NCBI RefSeq assembly: GCF_030053135.1
Contig: NZ_CP125652.1
Span: 1,240,001 to 1,304,000, forward strand
Length of the DNA: 64,000 bases
Reading direction: 5' to 3'
Source of the DNA: Rhizobium sp. BT04
Lineage (GTDB): Bacteria; Pseudomonadota; Alphaproteobacteria; Rhizobiales; Rhizobiaceae
Each line of letters starts with the position of its first letter. The stretch's first letter is position 1. This document shows positions 19,071-28,962 of this stretch, in pieces. Under the pieces are notes generated by a model, which was given only the letters and a program-made list of their open reading frames with translations, ran no database searches and was not told where the DNA came from. The position numbers and the translations under genes are program-made.

Positions 19071-19673
19071 ATGACAAAGACCATCGATTACTTCTTCGGC
19101 ATTGGCTCTCCTTGGGCTTTTATCGGCCTCGAGCCGTTTGCGGCTCTCGCCTCGGAGCATGGGGCATCGATCCGCCCCTATGTGATCCCTTTGATCGAGG
19201 ATAATGGCGCGATCTATTCACGCAACCGGCCGGAAGCGCGCCGCGCCTATTGGGTTAAGGACCTGAAACGTTGGGCCGCGCTGCGGGGCAAGGTGCTCAA
19301 CTTCGAAAACCGCGCCGCCCTGTCTGATCCGACGCCCGCCGGTTTCCTGGTCATTGCCGCCATCGATGCGGGGCAGGATTGGCTCAGGCTGACAAAGGCT
19401 CTTCAGGAGGCCTTCTGGACGCGTGGCGAGGATATCGGCCGAGCCGAGGTTCGTCGCGCAATTGCGGATAAGGCAGGGTTCGACGGCGCAACTCTGGAGC
19501 AACGCGCTCAAGCCGAGAACACCCAGGCGATCTGGAAATCAAACGCCGAGACCGCCAAGGCCGCCGGCGTTTTCGGGCTTCCGACCTTCCGATACGAGGA
19601 TGAACTGTACTGGGGGCAGGACAGCCTGCCATTCCTCGAGCGCCATCTCAACGGCGACAAAATCGCCGCCTGA
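19071..19673 (+). CDS. 2-hydroxychromene-2-carboxylate isomerase-like (DsbA fold)
   Basis: A 200-residue kappa-class glutathione transferase/DsbA-like protein. The opening IDYFFGIGSPWAFIG, with Ser-Pro in place of a CxxC, and the C-terminal VFGLPTFRYEDELYWGQDSL are hallmarks of this isomerase family. Members use glutathione to isomerise ring-cleavage products in aromatic degradation. The start follows the TetR stop by two bases, with a weak AAGAAG site. Exact substrate unknown. Confidence 0.85.
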   Translation: MTKTIDYFFGIGSPWAFIGLEPFAALASEHGASIRPYVIPLIEDNGAIYSRNRPEARRAYWVKDLKRWAALRGKVLNFENRAALSDPTPAGFLVIAAIDAGQDWLRLTKALQEAFWTRGEDIGRAEVRRAIADKAGFDGATLEQRAQAENTQAIWKSNAETAKAAGVFGLPTFRYEDELYWGQDSLPFLERHLNGDKIAA

Positions 19674-19748
19674 CCCACAACCGTGCAGGTCGGCGCCAGA
19701 CGGCTACGGCCCGTTCGCCCGCACGCCAGAGTACATCCGGAGCACTCC

Positions 19749-19835
19749 ATGTCCATCATCTCCACCGAATGGCCGGTGGCGCATCCGGATCATCCGAACC
19801 TCATCATTCCTGACGGGCGCGGAGACGGCAAATGA
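19749..19835 (+). CDS. Possible 28-codon ORF coupled to the FAD oxidase
   Basis: ATG at 19749 has CGGAG six bases upstream; the frame encodes 28 residues starting MSIISTEWPVAHPDHP and its TGA overlaps the ATG of the next gene (ATGA). It could be a coupling leader or the remnant of a longer gene. No family recognised; coding status uncertain. Confidence 0.3.
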   Translation: MSIISTEWPVAHPDHPNLIIPDGRGDGK

Positions 19836-21208
19836 GTGCATTCTCTCCCGCTCTTTCCGAAACGCTTCGCATCCGTTTCGGCGATCGCTTCTCCACCTCG
19901 CGGGCCTTGCGCGAACAGCACGGCCGCGGTGAATCTCACCACACACCCGCCATCCCGGATGCCGTCGTGTTTGCGGAAACCACCGAGGACGTGGCCGAGA
20001 TCGTCCGGCTCTGCGCGGCGGAAGACGTGCCGGTGATCGCCTTTGGCGCGGGCACCTCGCTCGAAGGCCATCTGACGGCGGTGCGCGGCGGCGTCTCGAT
20101 CGATCTCTCCCGCATGTCGCAGATCGTCCGCGTCAGCGCCGAGGATCTCGATTGCACCGTCGAGGCCGGGGTGAGCCGCGAGCAACTGAACACATATTTG
20201 CGCGATATGGGCCTGTTCTTCCCGATCGATCCCGGCGCCAACGCCTCGATCGGCGGCATGGCCGCAACGCGGGCATCGGGGACGAACGCCGTGCGCTACG
20301 GCACCATGCGCGAAAACGTCCTGTCGCTGACCGTCGTCCTGCCGAGCGGCCAGGTCATCCGCACCGGCGGCCGGGCGCGCAAATCGTCGGCCGGCTACGA
20401 TCTGACCAGACTGTTCGTCGGTTCCGAGGGCACGCTCGGCATCATCACCGAGGTGACACTCAGGCTCTACGGTCTCCCGGAGACGATTTCCGCAGCACTC
20501 TGCTCGTTCGAAAGCGTCGAGCAGGCGGTCAATGCGGCAATTGCGGTCGTGCAGCTCGGCATACCGGTTGCCCGCATGGAGTTGATGGACCGCGGCCTGA
20601 TCGCGGCCGTCAATGCCTATTCCAATCTGTCGCTGGAGATCGAGGACACGCTCGCCTTCGAATTCCATGGCTTTCCGGCTGGGGTTCAGGAGCAGGTCGA
20701 TATGGTCAAGGCCATCGTCGAGGAGAATGGCGGCAAGGATTTCGAATGGGCAAACGCAGCCGAAGAGCGCAACCGGCTGTGGAAGGCGCGTCACAACGCG
20801 TTCTACGCGGTCGTCTCCCAGCGACAGAACGCCAAAGGCTGGTCATCCGACGTTTGCGTCCCTGTCTCACAGCTCAGCAACTGCATTCTGAAGACGCGCG
20901 AGCTTCTGCGCGACTGCAGCGTTCCCGCCGCCATTCTCGGCCATGTCGGCGATGGCAATTACCACGTCGTCTTCGCCGTCGATCCGACGAACCAAGTTGA
21001 ACTCGATGAGGTCGCAGCCATCAACAAAAAGATGGTGCAACATGCGATTTCGGTAGGCGGCACCTCTACCGGCGAACACGGCGTGGGCACCGGCAAGATT
21101 GGTTATCTGCGCGGGGAATATGGCGATGCCGTGGATCTGATGGCCGTCATCAAGAATGCCATCGATCCGACAGGCATCATGAACCCGGGCAAAGTCCTGC
21201 CCGGATAG
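19832..21208 (+). CDS. FAD-binding oxidase (D-lactate dehydrogenase/GlcD-like)
   Basis: A 458-residue flavoprotein of the FAD-linked oxidase family. The FAD_binding_4 (PCMH) domain spans about residues 35-215, with FGAGTSLEGH and the strongly conserved PGANASIGGMAATRASGTN. The C-terminal cap carries the metal-binding HVGDGNYH and the GEHGVGTGKIGYL motifs. These features fit cytochrome-linked D-lactate or other 2-hydroxyacid dehydrogenases. No membrane segment is seen. With the molybdoenzyme 45 bp downstream it probably forms one unit. Substrate in this cluster unknown; a 2-hydroxyacid fits the D-2-hydroxyacid dehydrogenase at 33643. Confidence 0.87.
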   Translation: MSAFSPALSETLRIRFGDRFSTSRALREQHGRGESHHTPAIPDAVVFAETTEDVAEIVRLCAAEDVPVIAFGAGTSLEGHLTAVRGGVSIDLSRMSQIVRVSAEDLDCTVEAGVSREQLNTYLRDMGLFFPIDPGANASIGGMAATRASGTNAVRYGTMRENVLSLTVVLPSGQVIRTGGRARKSSAGYDLTRLFVGSEGTLGIITEVTLRLYGLPETISAALCSFESVEQAVNAAIAVVQLGIPVARMELMDRGLIAAVNAYSNLSLEIEDTLAFEFHGFPAGVQEQVDMVKAIVEENGGKDFEWANAAEERNRLWKARHNAFYAVVSQRQNAKGWSSDVCVPVSQLSNCILKTRELLRDCSVPAAILGHVGDGNYHVVFAVDPTNQVELDEVAAINKKMVQHAISVGGTSTGEHGVGTGKIGYLRGEYGDAVDLMAVIKNAIDPTGIMNPGKVLPG

Positions 21209-21253
21209 ACGCCGGCGGCTCGTTGAAACCCTTGTTTGCCTGGAGCTTTATAG

Positions 21254-23614
21254 ATGAGTTCGTTTCAGACCCATAGCTCCCACTGGGGCGCCTTTTCCGG
21301 CCGCTACGAAGACGGAAAGCTCGAAATTCGGCCCCATCCGGCCGACCCGCATCCATCGCCCCTGCTGGGCAATCTGCCGGCTGTCGCTCATAGCCCCGCG
21401 CGCATCAGGCGTCCGGCCGTCCGGCGCGGCTGGCTCGAGGGCAGCACCGGAAACGCACAAAATCGCGGAGCGGACGATTATGTCGAACTCAGCTGGCCGC
21501 AGGCGCTGGACCTCGTTTCGAAGGAGCTTCGGCGCGTTTATGCAGATTTCGGCCCGCAAGCCGTGTTCGGCGGGTCCTATGGCTGGTCGAGCGCTGGACG
21601 CTTCCATCATGCACAGAGCCAGATCCACCGGTTTTTGAATGTGTTGGGCGGATATGTGCGATCCGTCAACACTTACAGCTCCGGCGCGGCGATGGTCATC
21701 ATCCCGCACGTCTTGGGACCATATGACCATTTCGACCGCAAGAGCGTCACCTGGGACGCCATCGAGCGGAGCAGCGAACTGGTCGTCGCCTTCGGCGGAA
21801 TGGCGCTCAAGAACACCGATGTGCATGGCGGCGGCATCAGCGCCCATATCGTGCCCCGGACGCTGAACGGCGCGCACGCGCGAGGTGCGCGTTTTGTCCT
21901 CGTCAGCCCTCTGAAAGACGATTTTCCTGCTGAGGTGAATGCACAGTGGCTGCCGATCATGCCACGCACCGATGTCGCGCTGATGCTCGGTCTTGCGCAT
22001 GTATTGGTCAGCGAGGGATTGCACGACCGTGGATTCCTCGACCGTTACACGGTGGGCTACGAAGGATTTGAAGATTACCTGCTTGGCCGGATCGATGGTG
22101 TCGAAAAAAGCCCGGAATGGGCGTCCCACATCTGCGGCATCGGCGTTGACACCATCAGGAAGCTCGCGCTTTCCATGGCGCGCGCCAGGACGCTGATCAC
22201 CGTCAGCCATTCCCTGCAGCGTGCCGACCATGGCGAACAGCCGGTCTGGATGGGCATCGTGCTCGCCGCCATGCTCGGGCAGATCGGGTTGGATGGCGGC
22301 GGCTATTCCTATTCCCTTGGGGCATTGGGCAATATCGGCAAACACCAGCTCGCCGTCCCGCTGCCGACCTTTAGCCAGTTCAAAAATCCGGTGCCGGATT
22401 TCATTCCCGTCGCGCGCATCGCCGACATGCTCCTCAATCCGGGCGACCCATTCCACTATAACGGCCACGCGATGCGGTATCCCGATATCCGCCTCGTCTA
22501 TTGGGCAGGAGGCAACCCGTTCCATCACCATCAGGATCTCAACAGGCTGCGGGCGGCGTTCAGGAGGCCGGAGACCATCATCGTGCATGAGACGGCCTGG
22601 ACGTCCTCCGCCCGCCACGCCGATATCGTGCTGCCGGCAACGACCACGCTCGAGCGGGACGACATCGGCGCGGCGGACCGCGATCCGCTGATGATCGCCA
22701 TGAAGAAGCTGATCGAGCCGGTCGGCGAAGCGCGGGACGACTATGAGATCTTCTCCGAGATAGCCCGCCGTCTCGGCAAATTCGAAGAGTTCACCGAAAA
22801 CCGCACCAGCCGGGAATGGCTCACCTTCCTTTTCGAAACAACGCGCAAGGCGCTCATCGCCGGTGGACACGAAGCTCCGGACTTCGAGACGTTTTGGGAA
22901 CGCGGAGAGATACGCCTGCCGCTCAAACCCGACGACGGCGGACCGGCGCGTGCCTTTCGCGATGATCCGCTTGCATCTCCGCTGCAAACGCCATCCGGAA
23001 AAATCGAGATCTTTTCCGAGACGATCGAGAGCTTCGGTTACGACGACTGCCGCGGCCATCCGCGATGGTATCCTGCCAAGGTGGAGGCAGAGGCCGACGA
23101 GAGCCGCTACCCGCTCCATCTGGTCTGCAACCAGCCGCATCAGCGGCTGCACAGCCAGCTGGACTATGGCGATTTCAGTCGTTCCACCAAGATCAAAGGC
23201 CGGGAACCGGTCCGGATCAGCCCAGCCGACGCGGCCGAGCGCGGCATCGCCCATGGCGACATCCTGAGGCTCTTCAACGCCCGCGGCAGCTGCCTTGCGG
23301 CAGCGGTGATCAGCGAGGACGTGCGAAAAGGCGTGATGCAGCTTGCGACGGGTGCATGGTTCGAGCCCGACGGCCCGACTGCCGAGAAGTCCATGTGCAT
23401 CCACGGCAACCCGAACATCCTCACCCGCGACGTCGGAACCTCGCAATTGGCTCAGGGCTCGACCGGACAGCTTACCAGGGTTGAGGCGGAGCGGTTCGCC
23501 GGCGAACCGCCTCCGGTGCGGATATTCGAGGGAATGACGTTTTTGGACCAAGCTGAGAAGTCTCCGGAAAAGCTGATCCGCACACACCCGGAAACCGAAC
23601 AAAATAATCCATAA
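21254..23614 (+). CDS. Molybdopterin S/N-oxide reductase (BisC-like)
   Basis: A 786-residue Mo-bis-MGD oxidoreductase of the DMSO/biotin-sulfoxide reductase branch. The active-site segment GGSYGWSSAGRFHHA (about residues 110-125) carries the serine ligand of molybdenum typical of BisC, DorA and TorA. There is no N-terminal [4Fe-4S] motif and no Tat signal, so it should be cytoplasmic like BisC. Roles include reduction of biotin sulfoxide and methionine sulfoxide. GGAG stands eight bases before the ATG. Its stop codon lies inside copy 2 of the shared regulatory element. Substrate is inferred from family only. Confidence 0.88.
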   Translation: MSSFQTHSSHWGAFSGRYEDGKLEIRPHPADPHPSPLLGNLPAVAHSPARIRRPAVRRGWLEGSTGNAQNRGADDYVELSWPQALDLVSKELRRVYADFGPQAVFGGSYGWSSAGRFHHAQSQIHRFLNVLGGYVRSVNTYSSGAAMVIIPHVLGPYDHFDRKSVTWDAIERSSELVVAFGGMALKNTDVHGGGISAHIVPRTLNGAHARGARFVLVSPLKDDFPAEVNAQWLPIMPRTDVALMLGLAHVLVSEGLHDRGFLDRYTVGYEGFEDYLLGRIDGVEKSPEWASHICGIGVDTIRKLALSMARARTLITVSHSLQRADHGEQPVWMGIVLAAMLGQIGLDGGGYSYSLGALGNIGKHQLAVPLPTFSQFKNPVPDFIPVARIADMLLNPGDPFHYNGHAMRYPDIRLVYWAGGNPFHHHQDLNRLRAAFRRPETIIVHETAWTSSARHADIVLPATTTLERDDIGAADRDPLMIAMKKLIEPVGEARDDYEIFSEIARRLGKFEEFTENRTSREWLTFLFETTRKALIAGGHEAPDFETFWERGEIRLPLKPDDGGPARAFRDDPLASPLQTPSGKIEIFSETIESFGYDDCRGHPRWYPAKVEAEADESRYPLHLVCNQPHQRLHSQLDYGDFSRSTKIKGREPVRISPADAAERGIAHGDILRLFNARGSCLAAAVISEDVRKGVMQLATGAWFEPDGPTAEKSMCIHGNPNILTRDVGTSQLAQGSTGQLTRVEAERFAGEPPPVRIFEGMTFLDQAEKSPEKLIRTHPETEQNNP

Positions 23615-23650
23615 ATTTAGTAGAAAAAGAACAACTGGTCTTTCTCCCTC
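23606..23650 (+). promoter_or_regulatory. Shared regulatory element, copy 2
   Basis: AAATTTA spacer and intact right arm GTAGAAAA (23620-23627), then AGAACAACTGGTCTTTCT, matching copies 1 and 3; the left arm is degenerate. It overlaps the end of the molybdoenzyme gene and precedes the ABC transporter operon by about 60 bp. Confidence 0.55.
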
Positions 23651-23710
23651 CTGTTGCCCTGCTTAGGCTATGCGTCGTGATCTCCTCGGCAAACAATACA
23701 GGACCGCATT

Positions 23711-25363
23711 ATGATCGAACGCTTTTCCCCGTTCTCCCTTCCCCGGCGTCGTCTGCTGATCGCCACCTCTGCACTGGCAATCGCCGCCTTGGTGGTAACG
23801 GCGGAGTTCAATCCGGCTCTGAGTGCCGATAGCCCGCACAATGGCGGTGACATCACCTTCCTTATCGACTCGCTGGGCGATACCTGGATCCCGAACAACA
23901 GCGCGATCTCAAGCTTCCAGGGCCACATCTGGGGCCACGTGACCGATAAGCTCCTTTACGTCGATGCCGACGGCAAGGTCAGCCCCTGGATCGCCGAGCG
24001 CTGGGAGCAGAACGACAAAGCCACTGAGTTCACCCTACACCTGAAGAGCGGCGTGACCTTCTCGGACGGCACGCCACTTGACGCATCAGCCGTCGTCGCC
24101 AACCTCGACATCTGGTACGCCGGCCGCAAGAGCGAAGGCATCAACCCGATCGGCCTCTTCCCGAAAACCTACGACCACGCCGAGGCCGTCGACGCGAGCA
24201 CAGTGAAGGTCTTCTTCAAGAAGCCGACGCTCGGCTTCATCCCGACGCTCGGCTACCACGGATCGATCCTGATCTCTCCCAAGACCCTCGCGCAGCCTGC
24301 CGCCCAACAGGCCGACCTCAGCAAGACCTCCGGCAGCGGCCCCTATGTGGTCGATTCCTGGAAGGAAGGCGACTTCGTCAAGCTGGTCAAGCGCAAGGAT
24401 TACAACTGGGGTCCCTCAGCGGTCGGCCATACCGGCCCGGCCTACCTCGACACGATCACCTATAAGCTGGTGTCCGAGCCGTCGCTGCGCGTGGCTGCTG
24501 TCCAGTCGGGCCAGGCCGACGTCGCCTACAACGCCTCGCCGCAGGAGCTGGAGTCTCTGAAGGCAGAGGGCTTCACCGTCGCGACACCACGCTATCTCGG
24601 CTTCGTCAACGGCTGGGCTGTCAACACCAAGCTTGCGCCATATGACGACGTGAAAGTACGCCAGGCCCTGCAGGCCGGCATCAATCGCCAGGAGATCATC
24701 GACACCGTCTATACATCAGACTGGAAACTGGCGACCTCCTTCATCCAGAGCAACGTGCCGGGAGCGACCGACCAAAGCGCGCTTTTGGCCTACAACCCCG
24801 AAAAGGCCGAGAAGCTTCTGGACGAAGCGGGCTGGACAAAGGGCGCCGACGGCATCCGCACCAAGAACGGCGAGCCGCTGGTGCTGACGCTGAATTCCAA
24901 CCCCTACCTCGCAACCTCGAAATCGGTCGATGAGCTTATCGCCCAGCAACTCGGCAAGATCGGCTGGAAAGTCGCTATCCGTTCCTACGATGTCGTCACC
25001 TACGGCCAAAAGGTCAAATACGGCAGCCCCGCCGTGCCGGCCTACGAGGTGACCCGCAGCTTCATCGACGCAGGCACCGTCGCCAGTATCCTGACGAACG
25101 CCAACAACGGCGAGAATTGGTTCGCCCTCGACGAGAGCGACAAGACCCTCAACGAACTCCGCGACAAGATCGCCGGCGCCGGCTCCATCGAAAGCCGCAA
25201 ACCGCTCCTCGACGAACTGCAGAAATACATCCTTGAGCAGGGCTACTTCATCCCGCGCACGCAGATTGTCCAGCGGATCTACGTGCAGTCTCCGAAGCTC
25301 AAGGGCGAGGTCTATAACGGTGTCGCCTATGCCAGCTACTACACGGCCACGAAAAGCGAATAA
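23711..25363 (+). CDS. Dipeptide-type ABC transporter, substrate-binding protein
   Basis: A 550-residue periplasmic binding protein of family SBP_bac_5 (peptide/nickel/opine class). An N-terminal Sec signal with basic start (RRRLLIATSALAIAALVV) ends around ALSADS at residue 40. The family signature region FTLHLKSGVTFSDGTPL is present near residue 110. It begins the operon SBP-permease-permease-ATPase-monooxygenase. AGGA lies seven bases before the ATG. Such cassettes with a luciferase-like partner are widespread and are thought to import a small organic substrate for oxidation; the ligand is unknown. Confidence 0.9.
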   Translation: MIERFSPFSLPRRRLLIATSALAIAALVVTAEFNPALSADSPHNGGDITFLIDSLGDTWIPNNSAISSFQGHIWGHVTDKLLYVDADGKVSPWIAERWEQNDKATEFTLHLKSGVTFSDGTPLDASAVVANLDIWYAGRKSEGINPIGLFPKTYDHAEAVDASTVKVFFKKPTLGFIPTLGYHGSILISPKTLAQPAAQQADLSKTSGSGPYVVDSWKEGDFVKLVKRKDYNWGPSAVGHTGPAYLDTITYKLVSEPSLRVAAVQSGQADVAYNASPQELESLKAEGFTVATPRYLGFVNGWAVNTKLAPYDDVKVRQALQAGINRQEIIDTVYTSDWKLATSFIQSNVPGATDQSALLAYNPEKAEKLLDEAGWTKGADGIRTKNGEPLVLTLNSNPYLATSKSVDELIAQQLGKIGWKVAIRSYDVVTYGQKVKYGSPAVPAYEVTRSFIDAGTVASILTNANNGENWFALDESDKTLNELRDKIAGAGSIESRKPLLDELQKYILEQGYFIPRTQIVQRIYVQSPKLKGEVYNGVAYASYYTATKSE

Positions 25364-25400
25364 CCCGCAATTCCACCGAGCAACGTAAGAGGGTGACGGC

Positions 25401-26411
25401 ATGAGCAAAGCCTACCTAAACTACGCCGCAAAACGCCTCGTACAGGCGATCGTCGTGATCCTGCTGGCTTATGTCTTCACCTTCGTCGTCGTCAGCATCC
25501 TGCCCGGCGACCCGATCACCAATGTCCTGAACAACCCTCAGAACGGCTTCACGCCGGATGAGATCAAGGAGATCATCGCCGCCCAGGGCCTGGATAAGCC
25601 GATCCCCGTTCAGCTATGGACGTCGTTTTCCGACTTCGTGACCGGCGATCTCGGCCTGTCGATGCGGACCAATCGGCCCGTATCGACCCTGATCGCCGAA
25701 GTGCTGCCGTCGACCTTGGTCCTTGCTTCCGCAGGCCTCGTCGTCGCACTGCTGCTGTCGGCGGTGATCGCCTATGGCACGCAGTTTCTGCCAAAACGGT
25801 TCGGCCAAGGCCTGCTGCGCGGTTTCCCGTCCCTGTTCCTGTCGGTGCCGAACTTCGTGATCGGCCTGGTGCTGATCCATCTCTTCGGTTTCCAGCTCGG
25901 CGTCTTTCGCGTGATCGAGCCTGACAGCTTCTGGGCAACCCTTTTTGCGGCCACCGCGCTCGGCATCCCCATCTCCGCGCAAATCGCCGAAGTGCTGATC
26001 GCCAACCTCGATCATGAGTCCGGGCAGGAATACGCCGCCGTCGCAAGGGGCCGCGGCCTCGGGCAAATGCGCCTGTTCGCCAAGCACCTGCTCAAGCCGT
26101 CATCGCTGCCGGTTATCACCGTCATCGCGCTGACGATCGGCGAACTGCTCGGCGGCTCGCTGATCACCGAGACGGTGTTCGGACGCACCGGTCTCGGCAG
26201 CCTGGTGCAGCGGTCGGTGAGCACGCAGGACCTGCCCGTCCTCCAGGCGGTCGTCTCGCTGGCGGCGGTGGTCTTCGTGATCGTCAACCTGATCGCCGAT
26301 CTTACCTACCCGCTGCTCGACCCGCGCGTGAAACTGCTTGGCGCTCCCGAGCGCCGTCCAACCACGGCTGACGAAGGCTCCGCCGGCATCCCCAAGGCGG
26401 TGACGTCATGA
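25401..26411 (+). CDS. ABC transporter permease, DppB type
   Basis: A 336-residue inner-membrane permease with about six transmembrane helices, the first at residues 12-34 (AIVVILLAYVFTFVVVSI). The binding-protein-dependent transport signature EYAAVARGRGL (about residues 213-223) contacts the ATPase. GAGGGTGA precedes the ATG. It overlaps the second permease gene by four bases, so the pair are co-translated and make a heterodimeric channel. Confidence 0.92.
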   Translation: MSKAYLNYAAKRLVQAIVVILLAYVFTFVVVSILPGDPITNVLNNPQNGFTPDEIKEIIAAQGLDKPIPVQLWTSFSDFVTGDLGLSMRTNRPVSTLIAEVLPSTLVLASAGLVVALLLSAVIAYGTQFLPKRFGQGLLRGFPSLFLSVPNFVIGLVLIHLFGFQLGVFRVIEPDSFWATLFAATALGIPISAQIAEVLIANLDHESGQEYAAVARGRGLGQMRLFAKHLLKPSSLPVITVIALTIGELLGGSLITETVFGRTGLGSLVQRSVSTQDLPVLQAVVSLAAVVFVIVNLIADLTYPLLDPRVKLLGAPERRPTTADEGSAGIPKAVTS

Positions 26412-27256
26412 CCCTCGCTTCCACATACTCCAGCTCGCGCGCCACGGCGATCAGCCGGCTGACGGCCCTGCGCGTGCCACCGGTCGTCGCGCTGTCTTTC
26501 GCTATCGTCGCGCTTGCCATCGCCTGGTCGCTCGCCCCGGGCCTGTTCACGATCTATGACCCGGTCAACGGCGTTCCCGCTCAAAAGCTGCTCGGCCCCA
26601 GTGCGGCGCACTGGTTCGGCACCGATCACCTCGGCCGCGACCTCTACACCCGCGTCGTCTTTGGCACGGCCTCCTCCGTGGCGAGCGCGTTGATCGCCGT
26701 CGTCATCGGCGTTGTCGCCGGTGGCCTCATCGGCCTCCTGGCCGGCTTCTTCGGCGGCTGGGTGGACATCCTGTTCGCCCGCCTGGTCGACGTGCTGCTT
26801 GCCATTCCAAAATTCCTGCTGGCCGTCATCGTCGTCACCGCGATCGGCTTCGACACCACGAATGCCGCCATCGCAACCGGCGTTTCGGCCGTCGCCCTGT
26901 TCGCCCGGGTGATGCGCTCGGAAGTGATCAAGACCCGGCAGGCGACATTCGTCGAGTCTTCCTTTCTGCTCGGTGGATCACGCTGGCACATCCTGTGGCG
27001 CCACGTGCTGCCGAACGCCTCGCGCTCGGTGCTGCCGCTTGCCGTGCTGCAGTTCGGCGACTCGATCCTGGTGATCGCCAGTCTCGCCTTCCTCGGCTAC
27101 GGCGACCCGCCGCCGGCTTCCGACTGGGGCCTGCTGATCTCGATCGGCAAGGACTATCTCAAATGGCCGTGGCTGGTTTACGCGCCCGCCTTCGTCACGA
27201 TCGCAACCGTCCTCTCCGTGAACAGGATCAGCCGATGGCTTCGCAAGACAGACTGA
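26408..27256 (+). CDS. ABC transporter permease, DppC type
   Basis: A 282-residue inner-membrane permease. The N-terminal helix (VVALSFAIVALAIAWSLAP) and the conserved GTDHLGRDLYTRVVFG segment near residue 76 are characteristic of the DppC/OppC side of peptide-type transporters. Five further helices and the TFVESSFLLGGSRW coupling region follow. Its 3' end overlaps the ATPase gene by 22 bases. Confidence 0.92.
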   Translation: MTLASTYSSSRATAISRLTALRVPPVVALSFAIVALAIAWSLAPGLFTIYDPVNGVPAQKLLGPSAAHWFGTDHLGRDLYTRVVFGTASSVASALIAVVIGVVAGGLIGLLAGFFGGWVDILFARLVDVLLAIPKFLLAVIVVTAIGFDTTNAAIATGVSAVALFARVMRSEVIKTRQATFVESSFLLGGSRWHILWRHVLPNASRSVLPLAVLQFGDSILVIASLAFLGYGDPPPASDWGLLISIGKDYLKWPWLVYAPAFVTIATVLSVNRISRWLRKTD

Positions 27257-28962
27257 CTGAGCTTTTCGCCCGCAACGACGCCGGCTCGGCACCCCAGCGA
27301 TCAGCCCCCCTGCTCCGGATCGACGGGTTGTCGGTTTCCTACGGACCGCACGAAGTCGTCAGCAACGTCGGGTTTGAACTCGGCCGCGGCAAGAGCCTTG
27401 CCCTCATCGGCGAGTCGGGCTCGGGCAAGTCGACCATCGCCCGCGCTGTGTTGCGGCTGCTCCCCGGCGGTGGACGCGCTGCCGGCCGCGTCGAGTTCGA
27501 CGGGCAGGAGGTGCTAAGCCTCCCGGAGCGCCATTTCCGGCCGCTCAGAGGACGGGCGATCGGGTTCGTCCCGCAGGATCCCGGCAACTCGCTCAACCCG
27601 GTGCGGACAATCGGCGCCCAGGCGATGGAAGCGGCCGCACTCCTCGACGAGCCCAATAAGGCAATCCGCAAGGCGCTCATCCTGGAAACCTTCGCCCAGG
27701 TCGGGCTCGACAACCCTCAGCGTGTCTACGACTCCTACCCGCACCAACTCTCCGGCGGGATGCTGCAGCGTGTGCTGATCGGCCTTGCTGTCCTGCCACG
27801 GCCATCGCTGCTGGTCGCGGACGAGCCGACCTCTGCGCTCGACGTCACGATCCAGAAGCGTATCCTCGACCTGCTTTCCAAGTTGCAGCACGAGCTTGAG
27901 ATCAGCCTGCTTCTCATCACCCACGACCTGGCGATCGCCGCCGAGCGGGCGGACTCGCTGGTGGTGCTCAAGGACGGCGTCGTCCAGGAAGCCGGCAGCA
28001 CCGCTTCCGTCTTCTCCGCGCCCACCTCGGCATACGCCAGGAAGCTGCACGCCGACGTCCCTGCCCTCAACCCCGATCGCTACCGTGCGCTGCGCGACCC
28101 CGGCTTCCGTTTCCTGGGGACCAAGGCCGGCAAGGCACCGAAGATCGAGGTCAGCGGCGTCACCAAGACTTTCACGGTGGACGGCAAGATTCTCACCGCC
28201 GTCAATGACGTGTCGTTTGCCGTCCCGGCTGGCACCACACACGCGCTGGTCGGCGAATCCGGTTCGGGCAAGACAACGGCAATCCGGCTGCTGCTCGGGC
28301 TCGAGCAACCCGACACCGGCAATATCGCTGTCGCCGGCGAGCAGCTCGCCGGTCGCTCGCCCGAGTCCCTGCGCGCGGTATGGCGTCACCTTCAGCTTGT
28401 TTACCAGAACCCGTTCACGTCACTGGACCCGACCTGGAAAGTCGAGCAGCTGGTGCGAGAACCGCTCGACCGGTTCAAGATCGGAACCAGCGAGGAGCGG
28501 TCCGCGCGGGTGCGCGAAGCGCTGGAGAATGTCGGGCTCGGCGAGCACCTACTCTTGCGCAAGCCGGAAGCCCTGTCAGGCGGCCAGCGCCAGCGCGTCG
28601 CCATCGCCCGTTCGCTGGTGCTCAAGCCTGATGTGATCGTGCTCGACGAGCCGACCTCCGCGCTCGACGTCAGCGTCCAGGCCGACATCGTCGAGGTACT
28701 ACTGTCGCTGCAAGCCAGGCTCGGCCTGACCTATGTCTTCGTCTCCCACGACCTGGCTCTGGTGCGCCAGCTCGCCCACACAGTCTCGGTGATGCAGCGC
28801 GGGCGCATCGTCGAACATGGGACCGTCACCGACATCTTCGAACGCCCCCGGGAGCCGTACACACGCTCGCTGCTGGAGTCGATCCCATCAGGCGCCGCCG
28901 GTATCGCCCGCGTGCCCAACCCTAGACCGCAGCGTTTCGTCAACGAGGAAAAGATCGCATGA
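27235..28962 (+). CDS. ABC transporter ATPase, fused double domain
   Basis: A 575-residue protein with two complete nucleotide-binding domains in tandem, equivalent to DppD and DppF fused. Domain 1 has Walker A GESGSGKST, signature LSGGM and Walker B LLVADEPTSALD; domain 2 has GESGSGKTT, LSGGQRQRVAIA and VIVLDEPTSALD. I chose ATG 27235 because the frame upstream is only a shadow of the DppC gene. It drives uptake through the two permeases. Confidence 0.92.
   Translation: MASQDRLTELFARNDAGSAPQRSAPLLRIDGLSVSYGPHEVVSNVGFELGRGKSLALIGESGSGKSTIARAVLRLLPGGGRAAGRVEFDGQEVLSLPERHFRPLRGRAIGFVPQDPGNSLNPVRTIGAQAMEAAALLDEPNKAIRKALILETFAQVGLDNPQRVYDSYPHQLSGGMLQRVLIGLAVLPRPSLLVADEPTSALDVTIQKRILDLLSKLQHELEISLLLITHDLAIAAERADSLVVLKDGVVQEAGSTASVFSAPTSAYARKLHADVPALNPDRYRALRDPGFRFLGTKAGKAPKIEVSGVTKTFTVDGKILTAVNDVSFAVPAGTTHALVGESGSGKTTAIRLLLGLEQPDTGNIAVAGEQLAGRSPESLRAVWRHLQLVYQNPFTSLDPTWKVEQLVREPLDRFKIGTSEERSARVREALENVGLGEHLLLRKPEALSGGQRQRVAIARSLVLKPDVIVLDEPTSALDVSVQADIVEVLLSLQARLGLTYVFVSHDLALVRQLAHTVSVMQRGRIVEHGTVTDIFERPREPYTRSLLESIPSGAAGIARVPNPRPQRFVNEEKIA

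Noticed and set aside
21248..23602. A 784-codon minus-strand frame
   Set aside because: It lies exactly opposite the molybdoenzyme gene, whose motifs are unmistakable; high G+C third positions leave antisense frames open.
23670..23714. A 14-codon leader frame overlapping the start of the ABC binding-protein gene
   Set aside because: It overlaps by ATGA but has a poor ribosome site and no conserved feature; probably chance.
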